This document shows positions 23,029-31,328 of a stretch of DNA of 49,228 nucleotides, piece after piece (position 1 is the first letter of the stretch; every line of letters begins with the position of its first letter). Location: positions 1 through 49,228 of the forward strand of contig CAIQKM010000204.1 in assembly GCA_903872345.1 (NCBI GenBank), given 5' to 3'. Made by a program: the position numbers and the translations under genes. Origin of the DNA: an uncultured Verrucomicrobia subdivision 3 bacterium. Its GTDB lineage: Bacteria > Verrucomicrobiota > Verrucomicrobiia > Limisphaerales > UBA11358. Below the pieces are notes generated by a model. That model did not search any database. It was not told where the DNA came from and saw only the letters and a program-made list of their open reading frames with translations.

Positions 23029-25170
23029 GTGAAAAAGCAGTTATTCGTTCCGCTGGCCGTCGCCAGCCTGTCCGTCGTTTCGTCCGTCAACGCCATCACC
23101 CTGGATGACATCCCATTCTGGACCGGCACCGGCACCAATCGCGCCGCCCTGGTTCTGGAATGGAGCACGCCGGAATCCGCCGCCTACTCCTCCGTCCCGG
23201 CGCCCATTGCCGACAAGACCATGGTCTGGGGCTACCGTTTCAACGGCGCGCCCAACGCCACGGCAATGCTCAATGCCATTCTCGCGGCCGACCCGCGCTT
23301 CTATGCCGTGGAAGACAACACCTACGGCACATTTGTGGAAGGGTTTGGTTATAACCTGAGCGGCGACGGCGTTATCGGCATCACCGACGGCACCACCACG
23401 AATTACATCACCCACGGCGCGCTGACCGCCGCCACGGTGGATGTGGATGCCGCCCGTCCCATCAACGGCGGCGATCTCTACTGGGCGGGTCTCTACGGCC
23501 CGAACTGGGAAACGTGGAATGAGGCCGGCGATGCCGGCGGTTTCCTTGCCTCGCCCAACCGTGGCACCAATCAATACTGGACCGCAGATGATATTAGCGC
23601 TCCCTACTCGGGCGTGCATGGCCAGTGGGAAATCTCCCAAAACGGACTTGATGGTCTGCTGCTCACCAATGGCTCATGGATTGGCTTTTCCGTGGCCGCC
23701 GGCGAATACGAATCCGCCACGAACGCGCCTTATAACTTGCACAAGCACGCGCCTCCGTCACCCGCTGGCACCACGGCCGCCTACGTGGCCAATGCCAATG
23801 ACTTTGGCGCCCAAGTGGTGAGCTCCAGCGGCGTGTACACCACCAGTCCTTACAATGATCCCGCCGCCGTGCTCGGCCGGCCGACGTTGACGTTTTATGA
23901 TTATTACGGCACCCGCACCACGAACCGCGTGAAAATTGTGGAGCCACCCTATTGGACCGATGCGAATGGCAACAAAGTCATCACGGAAATTTCCAACGGC
24001 GGGCAGATTACCGTGAAGCTCGGTCGCAAAGTCTATGATGATCCGAACAATCCGTATGGCGTGGATTTCATCATCTATGGCAACTCTTTCTTCTCGGCGT
24101 CCGGCGGCGGCGCCATCAAGGACAGCACCGACTTGGACATCGCCACCTTGAGCAGCGGTTTCTACGGTCATCCCACGCTGGTCTCCGTCAGTCAGGACGG
24201 CACCAACTGGTTTACCTTCACCAACAACGGCGCCCTGTATCCAGACAACGCCTATCGCTGGGATGCAACGAATCATGCGTGGACGGATGAACAGCTCAAT
24301 CCCACCAAGCCGCTCAATCCCTCCATATATGGCATGAACTTCGGCGGCACCACCGCCGCGAGCGCACTGGATGAATTCACCGGCGCGGCGGGCGGCACGG
24401 GTTTTGACCTGAAGCAATCGGGCCTGCCATGGATTCAGTACGTTCGCGTCCAGCCGGTAGCCGGAACGTATACGGTGATTGACTCCATCGCGGCCGTGAA
24501 TCCGACCGTGGTGGGCGATGCCCTGGCCATCACGCCGGACAATCTGGCGAACGGCATCACGAACCTGGTCTTTCAGCAGCCGGCGAATTCCAGTCAAAGC
24601 CTGATCGCACTGAATTTTGATTCCATCAGCGATGTCACCCGGGTGGGCACGCTGGGGTTGGGCGACCTGTCCGCGTATGCGCCCATCAGCACCAACAGTT
24701 TCAGCAACGTAGCGGGCGCTTATCAGATTACGTTGAAATCGGTGGCCGGTGACAGTGCGGTGAACGCGCTGGCCGATGTCAGCCTGAGCCCGGGGGCCGG
24801 CTACCATGGCAACGGAGCCGACCTGCACGTATTCCAATGGAACGGTGCGGGCTGGGATCAACCGGCCTTCACTTACAACGCCACCACCCGCATGGTTCAG
24901 GTCAGCCAAGTCACAAACTTTACGGCGTTCGTCATCGGGCAGTTGCCGCCGGTTAATCTCAAGGTTCAGTTGCAAGCCGGCAGCGTAACGTTGAGCTTCA
25001 AGCCCATTGCCGGCTGGCAGCATGTGGTGGAACGTTCCACCGATCTGGTAAACTGGACGCCCGTGGCCACCAACACGCCGGCCGATACGCAAACCGTGAC
25101 GGTGTCCGACGGCAACGCCCCCGCCGGCAAGGCGTTCTATCGCGTGCAGTTGAGCCAGCCCAATAACTGA
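23029..25170 (+). CDS. B12-regulated secreted surface protein (two-domain, unknown)
   Basis: This is the first gene after the riboswitch and encodes 713 residues from a GTG at 23029. Residues 1-22 form a signal peptide (VKKQLFVPLAVASLSVVSSV, then NA). Domain 1 (about 25-245) has a MVWGYRFNGAPNATAMLNAI stretch also seen in exported proteins of PEP-CTERM bacteria. Domain 2 (about 255-490) shows YNDPAAVLGRPT, GGQITVKLGRKVYDD and VDFIIYGNSFF, then LVSVSQDGTNWF. This is the pattern of 'cell surface protein' genes found in B12 loci of other bacteria. The end (VERSTDLVNWTPV ... FYRVQLSQ) is the Verrucomicrobia-type C-terminal module. Role in cobalamin capture or binding is inferred from regulation only. 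No TonB-dependent receptor is nearby. Confidence 0.85.
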   Translation: MKKQLFVPLAVASLSVVSSVNAITLDDIPFWTGTGTNRAALVLEWSTPESAAYSSVPAPIADKTMVWGYRFNGAPNATAMLNAILAADPRFYAVEDNTYGTFVEGFGYNLSGDGVIGITDGTTTNYITHGALTAATVDVDAARPINGGDLYWAGLYGPNWETWNEAGDAGGFLASPNRGTNQYWTADDISAPYSGVHGQWEISQNGLDGLLLTNGSWIGFSVAAGEYESATNAPYNLHKHAPPSPAGTTAAYVANANDFGAQVVSSSGVYTTSPYNDPAAVLGRPTLTFYDYYGTRTTNRVKIVEPPYWTDANGNKVITEISNGGQITVKLGRKVYDDPNNPYGVDFIIYGNSFFSASGGGAIKDSTDLDIATLSSGFYGHPTLVSVSQDGTNWFTFTNNGALYPDNAYRWDATNHAWTDEQLNPTKPLNPSIYGMNFGGTTAASALDEFTGAAGGTGFDLKQSGLPWIQYVRVQPVAGTYTVIDSIAAVNPTVVGDALAITPDNLANGITNLVFQQPANSSQSLIALNFDSISDVTRVGTLGLGDLSAYAPISTNSFSNVAGAYQITLKSVAGDSAVNALADVSLSPGAGYHGNGADLHVFQWNGAGWDQPAFTYNATTRMVQVSQVTNFTAFVIGQLPPVNLKVQLQAGSVTLSFKPIAGWQHVVERSTDLVNWTPVATNTPADTQTVTVSDGNAPAGKAFYRVQLSQPNN

Positions 25171-25193
25171 CAACCCTTTACCGCGCCCCCCAA

Positions 25194-25985
25194 ATGCTAC
25201 AGACAGTGATCTCCCCTTCGCCCCGGACGACTTCGTCCGGGCGGAGGGGCGTCATTGTCCGGGCGGCCCGGCGCCGGGGTTTTACGTTGATTGAGTTGCT
25301 GGTTGTTATCGCCATCATTGCCATTCTGGCGGCGATGCTGCTGCCCGCCTTGGCGAAGGCGAAGGCCACCGCCAAGCGGGTTCAATGCCTGAACAATCTC
25401 CGGCAGATGGTCATTGCCGCGCACATCTACACGGATAACTACACGGATCACTTTCCCGTGGCGTACTGGTTTAATGGCGATACGGGCGATTATAATTGCT
25501 GGGATCTGACCACCACCGCCGCCGGTCAAACCGTGGCCGGCCTGCTATGGGAGGGCCGGGGCAATAATCAGGTGCAGCAATGCCCCGCATTTATCGGTGA
25601 TGCCAATTGGAATACGGATCCTTTCACCGGATATAATTACAACACGAGCTATCTGGGCCATGGGCAGTCCGAGACCATTCCCGATCCGGCCCGCAGCGCC
25701 GACGTGAAACATGCCGACAAAACGGTCATCTTCGGCGATGGCCAGTACGCCAACGGCGCGGACAAATTTATGCGCGCGCCCTTGCCCAATCCCGGAGACG
25801 CGGATTTTTGGGGGCGCAATTCCGGCACCCAGGGATTCCGTCACGCCGGCCGCAGCAACGCCGCTTTTTGCGACGGCCATGCGGAGGCGCTGCTAAACTG
25901 CTATACCAACAACAGTGACAATTCCGCCGTCGCCCCGGGCACGGGTTTTCTCTCGCCCGACAACTCGCGCTATGATCTGGAGTAA
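25194..25985 (+). CDS. Type II secretion pseudopilin-like protein (DUF1559/H-x9-DG type)
   Basis: It encodes 263 residues. After a basic leader, residues 29-48 read GFTLIELLVVIAIIAILAAM, a class III signal for prepilin peptidase (cleavage after the Gly, with Glu at position 5). LLPALAKAKATAKRVQCLNN follows. The C-terminal FRHAGRSNAAFCDGHAEALL is the H-x-G-x-x-N-x-x-F-x-D-G-H variant seen in the large pseudopilin families of verrucomicrobia and planctomycetes. The protein is expected to be membrane-anchored and assembled or displayed at the cell envelope. It starts 23 bp after the surface-protein gene on the same strand, so it is probably under riboswitch control. Confidence 0.88.
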   Translation: MLQTVISPSPRTTSSGRRGVIVRAARRRGFTLIELLVVIAIIAILAAMLLPALAKAKATAKRVQCLNNLRQMVIAAHIYTDNYTDHFPVAYWFNGDTGDYNCWDLTTTAAGQTVAGLLWEGRGNNQVQQCPAFIGDANWNTDPFTGYNYNTSYLGHGQSETIPDPARSADVKHADKTVIFGDGQYANGADKFMRAPLPNPGDADFWGRNSGTQGFRHAGRSNAAFCDGHAEALLNCYTNNSDNSAVAPGTGFLSPDNSRYDLE

Positions 25986-25991
25986 CCCGTC

Positions 25992-26216
25992 ATGAGCGAG
26001 ATCACTTTTGCCGCCGCGTTCGACGCGGGGTTGTGCCCGCTCTGCGGCCGCCCCAACGCCTGCCAAATGTGTTCCACCGCGGCCACCAAAGGCCCATGCT
26101 GGTGTTACGAGGTGGAGCTGCCCGCCGAATTGCTCGCGTGCGTGCCCGAAGCCTTCCGCAACCGCGCCTGCATCTGCCGGGACTGTGTCACGACCTTCCG
26201 CGCGAAGGTTACGTAA
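25992..26216 (+). CDS. Cysteine-rich CWC family protein
   Basis: A 74-residue protein with nine cysteines in the arrangement CPLCGRPNACQMC, PCWCYEVELP and CICRDCVTTF. This is the CWC family signature, a likely metal-binding small protein of unknown function. It follows the pseudopilin gene by 6 bp and ends with TAATG, shared with the next gene's start. Confidence 0.85.
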   Translation: MSEITFAAAFDAGLCPLCGRPNACQMCSTAATKGPCWCYEVELPAELLACVPEAFRNRACICRDCVTTFRAKVT

Positions 26217-26410
26217 TGACCGTTGAATCGCCGTGCAATCAGATCTGCCAGTTGATGGCGGATACGGGCTTATGCGCCGGCTGCCATCGCACCCTGGCGG
26301 AAATCGCCGAATGGAGCCGGTTAAATGCGGGGGAAAAATTGCGAGTGCTGGCGGCGGTGCGGGAAAGAAAGGCGTTGCAAACACGCGTCATATTTCGCCA
26401 TCAGGAGTAA
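26216..26410 (+). CDS. DUF1289 family protein
   Basis: A 64-residue protein with four cysteines arranged as SPCNQICQLMADTGLCAGCH, followed by RTLAEIAEWSRLNAGEKLR. This matches the DUF1289 pattern (C.xxC......C.GC.R...EI..W). It has no assigned biochemical function; metal binding by the cysteines is likely. The ATG overlaps the CWC stop by one base, so the two are translationally coupled. It is the last gene of the riboswitch-led run. Confidence 0.85.
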   Translation: MTVESPCNQICQLMADTGLCAGCHRTLAEIAEWSRLNAGEKLRVLAAVRERKALQTRVIFRHQE

Positions 26411-26445
26411 CCTGTTTAGGTCCTGAAACATTTTGTATTAAAATG

Positions 26446-26521
26446 CTCGCCCTCATCCCGAAACGGTTGCCGCCTCTTTCGCGAATCAAGCCGCTGGATT
26501 GATAGAACGGGTGGACGAATG
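26446..26521 (+). repeat. Dispersed repeat flanking DUF559 gene, copy B
   Basis: CTCGCCCTCATCCCG, then AAACGGTTGCCGCC, GCGAATCAAGCCGCTGGATT and GTGGACGAATG. Copy C at 27067-27166 has the same blocks in the same order with an extra CTTCTCCCCCGAGGAGAAGG hairpin. The two copies flank the DUF559 gene as direct repeats. Confidence 0.75.
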
Positions 26522-26662
26522 ATCAGAATGTGTGTCCACGCAAAGCCCTCTCCTTTGGGGGAGGGTTGGGTGAGGGAGAGCGACAAAACAAACTTTCCCG
26601 CCGCTTCCCTGATGTTGCAAAACCCGCTTTTCAGCGAGCCGAACATTGCTTAGATTCGCGTC

Positions 26663-27055
26663 ATGGCGAACACCCAACGCGCCCGGCAATTGCGGCAGCG
26701 GGAGACCTGGGCGGAAAAGCTCATGTGGCGCTGGCTGCGTGACCGCCGGTTTTCCAGTTACAAGTTTCGCCGCCAGCATCCGGTGGGGCCTTACACCTTG
26801 GATTTCTTTTGCGAGGAGGCGGAACTGAACATTGAATTGGATGGCTACGGACATGGCTTTGTTGAACAGCGAAAAGACGATGCTGTCCGGGAAAGCTTTT
26901 TGGCGGAGCGTGGCATCAAAACCCTGCGGTTTTGGAACGGGGCGTTGCGCCGGAATAGTCGGAGCGTTCGCGATACGATTTTTAATGAATTGCAAAGTCG
27001 CGCACCCAAGCCGCTGCCGGACTATACCAGGCCGATCGAGGAAAGGGGGAAATAA
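26663..27055 (+). CDS. DUF559 family endonuclease-like protein
   Basis: A 130-residue protein related to very-short-patch-repair and restriction-type nucleases. It shows ARQLRQRETWAEKLMWRWLR, then FRRQHPVGPYTLDFFCEEAE, LNIELDGYGH and LRFWNGALRRN. The D-x-F-C-E-E-A-x-L-x-I-E-x-D-G core is the PD-(D/E)xK catalytic pattern. Its cellular role is unknown. The ATG at 26663 is good. The gene is enclosed by two direct copies of a dispersed repeat, with no restriction or methylase genes nearby. Confidence 0.88.
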   Translation: MANTQRARQLRQRETWAEKLMWRWLRDRRFSSYKFRRQHPVGPYTLDFFCEEAELNIELDGYGHGFVEQRKDDAVRESFLAERGIKTLRFWNGALRRNSRSVRDTIFNELQSRAPKPLPDYTRPIEERGK

Positions 27056-27066
27056 TGGTGTAAACA

Positions 27067-27166
27067 CTCGCCCTCATCCCGGCCTTCTCCCCCGAGGAGA
27101 AGGAGAAACGGTTGCCGCCTATTTTGCGAATCAAGCCGCTGGATTGGTCACACTGGTGGACGAATG
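27067..27166 (+). repeat. Dispersed repeat flanking DUF559 gene, copy C
   Basis: CTCGCCCTCATCCCG, a CTTCTCCCCC-GAGGAGAAGG hairpin, then AAACGGTTGCCGCC, GCGAATCAAGCCGCTGGATT and GTGGACGAATG. It matches copy B (26446-26521) in the same orientation, 621 bp downstream. Confidence 0.75.
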
Positions 27167-27233
27167 CACAAAAAGATTCTACAAATATGTCGCGCCTACG
27201 GCGCTACGGAAAACGGTCTTTCCTACCGGCAAA

Positions 27234-29024
27234 TCATTTCGGCTTCAACTGCGGGAACAGGATCACATCGCGAATGCTTTCCTGGCCGAGCAGCATCATG
27301 CAGAGACGATCTATGCCGATGCCGATGCCGCCCGCCGGGGGCATGCCGTGTTCCAGGGCCACGAGGAAATCCTCGTCCAGCTTTTGCTGTTCGCCGCCGG
27401 CCTGATGCTCCAGCGTGGCGCGCTGCTGGACGGGGTCGTTCTGCTCGGTATAGCCGGGCGATACTTCCTGGCCGTTGATACAGCATTCAAAGACTTCCAC
27501 CGTCGTCGGGTCGTCTGGCGTCAGCTTGGCCAGCGGCACCAGTTCTTTCGGCAGATGCGTCACAAACGTGGGCTGGATGAGCGTGGGCTCGACCAGCTTT
27601 TCAAACACGGCGCCGGTCACTTCAAAATCTTCGTAACCCTTGGCGATGTCGCCGCCGAGCTTCAACGTTTCGATGGCGCGACGACGCCGTTCCTCCGGCG
27701 TAACATCAAACCAGTCCGCCCCGGCCACTTCGCGGACCAGATCCTTGTACTTCGCGCGCCGCCAGTTGGGCGTGAGGTCAATAACCTTGGGCGTGGACAG
27801 TTTTTGCAGGGCGGTAACCGTGCTGTCGAACCGCGCGGCGGCCGAAGCCAGCACATCCTCGACGGACTTGTTGCCGGTCGAAAGCTGCACGCGATGCAAA
27901 CCCACCGTGCCGATGGCCACCAGAATCGCGCCATTGGCGAGCTTGGCCACTTCGGCCGTCGGCAGTTTGCCGAGCTGCTGCGATGCGGCCACGAGGGATT
28001 CGCGCGCCTGCCCGATTTCCTTCACAAAGGCGGCGGCATTCTCGGCGCTGGCGGACTTGAGCAACGTGCCCGTCATGGTCGTGGAAACGCCGTCCAACTC
28101 CTGCAACGCATGTTGGATGGCGGCATCCACTGCGGCATCCTGTTTGTGCTCGATCACCAGCGTGCCCAGCACCGTCTGCGCCACGTGGCAGATGAGCGAC
28201 TGGACGGTCTCCATCATCGTCTCATAATCGCCAAACGCACAATACGCCTCGAGCATCGTGAATTCGGGATTATGCCGACGCGAAAGCCCTTCGTTGCGGA
28301 AGTTCTTGCCGATCTCGAACAACTTGTCAATGCCGCCCACGAGCAGCCGCTTGTGATACAGTTCCAGCGCGATGCGCAGGTAAAAATCGCAGCCCAGCGC
28401 GTTGTGCTTGGTGACAAACGGCGCCGCCGCCGCGCCGCCGGGAATCGCCTGCATCACGGGCGTTTCCACTTCCACATAGCCGCGGTCGTGGAAAAAGCTC
28501 CGGATTTCGCGGACAATCGCGCTGCGCTTCAGGAACACGTCCTTCACGCCCGGATTGGAAATCAAATCGAGATAACGCTGACGGTAGCGGATCTCCGTGT
28601 CTTCCAGCCCGTGCCATTTGCCGGGCGGCGGACGCAGCGCCTTGGCCAGAATGGTGAAGCTGGCGAGCTTGATGGAGATTTCGCCAGTCTTGGTGATAAA
28701 CAGCGTGCCCTTGGCGCCAATGAAATCGCCCAGGTCAAGGTGCGCAAAAATGTGAAACTGATCGTCGCCGAGGACGTTCTTCTGCGCGTACACCTGGATG
28801 CGGCCGCTCTGGTCGCGCACGTCAATGAACATGGACTTGCCCATGTCCCGGTGCGCGGTGATGCGCCCGGCCACGGCCACTTCGCGGCCTTCCACATAGT
28901 TGCCCCGCGCCGCGGCGCAGGATTCCGAGGGGGTAAACTTGTTGCGAAAGGGGAACACCCCCTTGGCCTCCAGCCCCGCGAGCTTGGCCTTGCGCTGTTC
29001 GATCAATGAATTCGTGTCGTCCAT
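27234..29024 (-). CDS. lysS: Lysyl-tRNA synthetase (class II) with large insertion
   Basis: It charges tRNA-Lys. The 596 residues include the N-terminal OB-fold (VAGRITAHRDMGKSMFIDVR), class II motif 1 (around 163-190), motif 2 FRNEGLSRRHNPEFTMLEAY (242-261) and motif 3 GGIGIGIDRLCMMLLG (565-580). VLFPQ near the C-terminus is normal. Between residues about 290 and 412 lies about 120 residues of Ala/Thr/Val-rich sequence with no counterpart in ordinary LysS (about 500 residues). KVIDLTPNWRRAKYKDLV then resumes the family sequence. It is in frame with no stop. The ATG at 29024 is well placed. The gene stands alone on the minus strand, with the DUF559 gene downstream. Confidence 0.95.
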   Translation of the reverse strand: MDDTNSLIEQRKAKLAGLEAKGVFPFRNKFTPSESCAAARGNYVEGREVAVAGRITAHRDMGKSMFIDVRDQSGRIQVYAQKNVLGDDQFHIFAHLDLGDFIGAKGTLFITKTGEISIKLASFTILAKALRPPPGKWHGLEDTEIRYRQRYLDLISNPGVKDVFLKRSAIVREIRSFFHDRGYVEVETPVMQAIPGGAAAAPFVTKHNALGCDFYLRIALELYHKRLLVGGIDKLFEIGKNFRNEGLSRRHNPEFTMLEAYCAFGDYETMMETVQSLICHVAQTVLGTLVIEHKQDAAVDAAIQHALQELDGVSTTMTGTLLKSASAENAAAFVKEIGQARESLVAASQQLGKLPTAEVAKLANGAILVAIGTVGLHRVQLSTGNKSVEDVLASAAARFDSTVTALQKLSTPKVIDLTPNWRRAKYKDLVREVAGADWFDVTPEERRRRAIETLKLGGDIAKGYEDFEVTGAVFEKLVEPTLIQPTFVTHLPKELVPLAKLTPDDPTTVEVFECCINGQEVSPGYTEQNDPVQQRATLEHQAGGEQQKLDEDFLVALEHGMPPAGGIGIGIDRLCMMLLGQESIRDVILFPQLKPK

Positions 29025-29388
29025 TTGAATTTGTCGATTTAATCAGATTTCCGGCCGGTTTGCACGCGCAAACGGATGGGAAAACGGACGCGGGGTGCAG
29101 GACAAAAATCGGAAAGCCACTGAAAAGGCCATAAAACGGGTTTTGAGAATCCATGAAACGCGTATGCCGACTGCCAGCCGGCAAAAAGGAGGAGAATCCC
29201 AAGGGGATTCCGGCCCCAAGCCCAGGGTTGCGAGCTGGCGAGCTACCCTGGGTGTCCGTGCCCAAACCGGCTTGAACCGCAACGCAGTTGCGGCTTTTTG
29301 AACAGAAGCTAACGAAGGCAACGAAGATTCTTTGTTTCCTAGAAATCCCGTTTAACCCTTTCAAGCTTGGGTCCGAACGTCAGTCCGC
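29025..29388. other. Intergenic repeat region
   Basis: No supported gene. It contains the palindrome CCCAGGG...CCCTGGG (29221-29252, with TTGCGAGC/GCGAGCTA inside) and a hairpin CCGCAAC GCA GTTGCGG followed by CTTTTTG (29277-29300, plus strand). Neither adjacent gene is on the plus strand upstream, so the second hairpin is not clearly a terminator. Confidence 0.5.
29221..29252. repeat. Palindrome CCCAGGG...CCCTGGG
   Basis: The 32-base element reads CCCAGGGTTGCGAGC then TGGCGAGCTACCCTGGG. Its outer 7 bases pair perfectly and the inner GAGC/GCGAGC adds partial pairing. It is one of several palindromic repeats in the intergenic DNA of this window. Confidence 0.5.
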
Positions 29389-29688
29389 TTACTGGAAGTC
29401 ATACACGGTCACCTTCTTCACATAGGGCTTTACGCACTTTTCGATGAACTCCAGATGCAATGGGTGTACCTGATAATCATCCTGCGCCTGCTTGCTGGTG
29501 AAGACCGTATTCAGCGCCACCTGATAGCTCTGGTCCACCACCGGACGGTGGCTGCCCACCATCTTGCCGATGTGAAAGGTCGTGAGACCGGGAATGTGCT
29601 TGAGATATTGCTCACCACCGGCGATGACCGCATCGGCGGCTTCGGGTTTGGCGGCGTCCGTCCAAAAAATGACCACGTGGGAAAACAT
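29389..29688 (-). CDS. Dabb (stress-responsive alpha-beta barrel) protein
   Basis: A 99-residue protein. MFSHVVIFWTDAAKPEAADA begins the typical pattern, then HIPGLTTFHIGKMVGSH, VDQSYQVALNTVFTS and YQVHPLHLEFIEKCVKPYV, and it ends VTVYDF. This is the Dabb domain, a dimeric ferredoxin-like fold found in stress-induced plant proteins and bacterial relatives, here of unknown substrate. The start at 29688 begins the conserved sequence; the open frame upstream (to 29736) is non-conserved. It is transcribed alone. Confidence 0.88.
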   Translation of the reverse strand: MFSHVVIFWTDAAKPEAADAVIAGGEQYLKHIPGLTTFHIGKMVGSHRPVVDQSYQVALNTVFTSKQAQDDYQVHPLHLEFIEKCVKPYVKKVTVYDFQ

Positions 29689-29839
29689 AATGTTAATAGT
29701 TGCGGAGAATTGTCCCCGGAAACCGGACGAGTGCAAGCCGGAATTGGCGCGACAGCCGGAATTGGCCGATCACCGTCCCAAGGGCGCAACCGGACACAGT
29801 ACCGATTGCGTCAGTCTTCCTGGCAACGCCAACCATCGG

Positions 29840-29986
29840 CGGAGCGCGGCTGTCCCAGCCGCAGCGTACCGCCAGACCGGGCCGGGTTGAACTGCTCATG
29901 CCCCCGCCATTCCGCCAACCCAGTGCGTGCAAGTTCCGCCGCCAACTGGCCTAGCCACGCGCTGCGGCTGGGACAGCCGCGCTCCG
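29840..29986. repeat. 146-bp inverted-terminal element, copy 1
   Basis: It begins CGGAGCGCGGCTGTCCCAGC, then CGCAGCG, and ends CGCTGCGGCTGGGACAGCCG then CGCTCCG, so the 27-bp ends are inverted copies. Each end is itself a stem-loop, GCGGCTG TCC CAGCCGC. The middle (AGACCGGGCCGGGTTGAACT to CCAACTGGCCTAGCCA) matches copy 2 in reverse. It encodes no protein; the 'CGWDSRAP' peptide in several ORFs here is just this DNA read out of frame. It lies beside the geranylgeranyl-reductase-like gene, downstream of its stop. Confidence 0.85.
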
Positions 29987-30045
29987 CAGCGCAGGGCGGC
30001 CCAGGCTATCGTTCGGGAGAAGTGTCAGGGGTTTCATCACTGTGT

Positions 30046-31227
30046 TCAGTTGCGCCCCCGTCCCAACAGCGCCTTGATCGGACCCGTAATTCCTTTCGCC
30101 AGCAGATACCGGCCAAACTCCGGGTAGCTCAGCTCATCCGCCATCAAATCCATTTGGCGACGCACCAGGCTTTCGCTCTTGGGCAGGGCCTTCGCCAGCA
30201 GCCGCTGACCCAGTTTGGGAAACAGCATCCGCCGCAGCCGGTTCGCCTGGCGAAACGTGTCCGCAATCTCGGCATACCGTTGCTGATACAACGTCAGCGC
30301 CGATTTTTCGCGCCCCGTCAAAATCGCCTCCCGCGCGCTTTCCGCCGCGTAAAAGCCGCTCAACATGGCGAACGCAATCCCCTCCCCCGTGATCGGCTCC
30401 ACCAACCCCGCCGCATCACCGCAGAGCAAGACGTTCCCCCGCCCCGGCACTTGGCGAAAATCTCCGAACGGAATGAAGTGTCCCTTGATTTGACCCGGTG
30501 GAATTGCACCAAAACGGCCCTTCAAAAAAACTTCGAAATCTCCGCGCATTTTGGGACTCGCCCGCAACAGCCCGCCCACGCCGGCAGTCAGCGTATGGCG
30601 CTTCGGAAACACCCAGCCATAACCCCAGTCCAGCACCCCGAAATAAATCTCCGGATCCGGAATCAACGGAATGTCCCGCGAAATGGGCACCTCCAGTTCA
30701 AACCCAAACCCGATTCGCTCCTTGCTGAACGAACTGCCAAATACCGCCTTCGCCACCGCACTGTTTACGCCGTCCGCGCCGATCAACAGGTCGTAGCCAA
30801 TCGTTTGGCCGTCGGACAACGTCAGGCGGGAATGCTCCGTGTCCACGGCCTGCACCTGCCGTCCCAGCAATATAGTTGCCCCGCACGATTCCGCCAGCCC
30901 CAGCAAATGCGCATCGAACTCCCGGCGACACGTAAAATAGATGTCCTTGTAATCCGTGAGCGAATTCAGCTTTTGCCGCTGATAATAAAATTCCGCCCCG
31001 CGCGAGTGATGTTGAATCACCGGACTCCAATCCGCCTGAAACACCTGTTGAAACGTCTTCCGGCTGCGCAAGGTCAGCAGCCCGCCGCACAGCTTGTCCC
31101 GGGGAAAAACACTTTTATCAATCAGGCACACCGCCACGCCCGCCGCCGCCAGCGTGCGGGCCGCCGCGGAACCCGCCGGACCGCCGCCCACCACCACCAC
31201 TTTAAATTGTGCCGCGCTTGCCGCCAT
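30046..31227 (-). CDS. Geranylgeranyl-reductase family flavoprotein
   Basis: An FAD-dependent enzyme of 393 residues. Numbered from MAASAAQ, the FAD motif GGGPAGSAAA (14-23) is followed by FPRDKLCGGLL (41-51). GADGVNSAVAKAVFG and GDAAGLVEPITGEGIAFAM further on are typical of the GGR group. Middle sequence with GYGWVFPK is also family-like. Members reduce isoprenoid chains or act as general FAD-dependent oxidoreductases; the exact substrate here is unknown. The start at 31227 gives MAASAAQFKVVVVGG; about 20 upstream residues are in frame but lack conserved character. It is flanked by two inverted copies of a 146-bp element. Confidence 0.88.
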   Translation of the reverse strand: MAASAAQFKVVVVGGGPAGSAAARTLAAAGVAVCLIDKSVFPRDKLCGGLLTLRSRKTFQQVFQADWSPVIQHHSRGAEFYYQRQKLNSLTDYKDIYFTCRREFDAHLLGLAESCGATILLGRQVQAVDTEHSRLTLSDGQTIGYDLLIGADGVNSAVAKAVFGSSFSKERIGFGFELEVPISRDIPLIPDPEIYFGVLDWGYGWVFPKRHTLTAGVGGLLRASPKMRGDFEVFLKGRFGAIPPGQIKGHFIPFGDFRQVPGRGNVLLCGDAAGLVEPITGEGIAFAMLSGFYAAESAREAILTGREKSALTLYQQRYAEIADTFRQANRLRRMLFPKLGQRLLAKALPKSESLVRRQMDLMADELSYPEFGRYLLAKGITGPIKALLGRGRN

Positions 31228-31328
31228 GTGAATTGATTTGTGCCGTCCCGAAAAGAATGGCAGGCGATTATGACGGATCGGCCCCATTTGTCATCACCGG
31301 AAAAAGGTCCGCACATGCGCCCCCGCAG

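Noticed and set aside
23758..25173. 471-aa minus-strand ORF
   Set aside because: Antisense to the B12-regulated surface protein; it has no domain of its own.
26832..29009. 725-aa plus-strand ORF
   Set aside because: It crosses the DUF559 gene, repeats and the reverse of lysS; the lysS motifs on the other strand are decisive.
29277..29300. Terminator hairpin CCGCAAC GCA GTTGCGG plus CTTTTTG
   Set aside because: It would end plus-strand transcription, but no plus-strand gene precedes it.
29693..30127. Small ORFs containing 'CGWDSRAP'
   Set aside because: The peptide recurs in both frames because it is the 146-bp palindromic element translated; there is no start signal.
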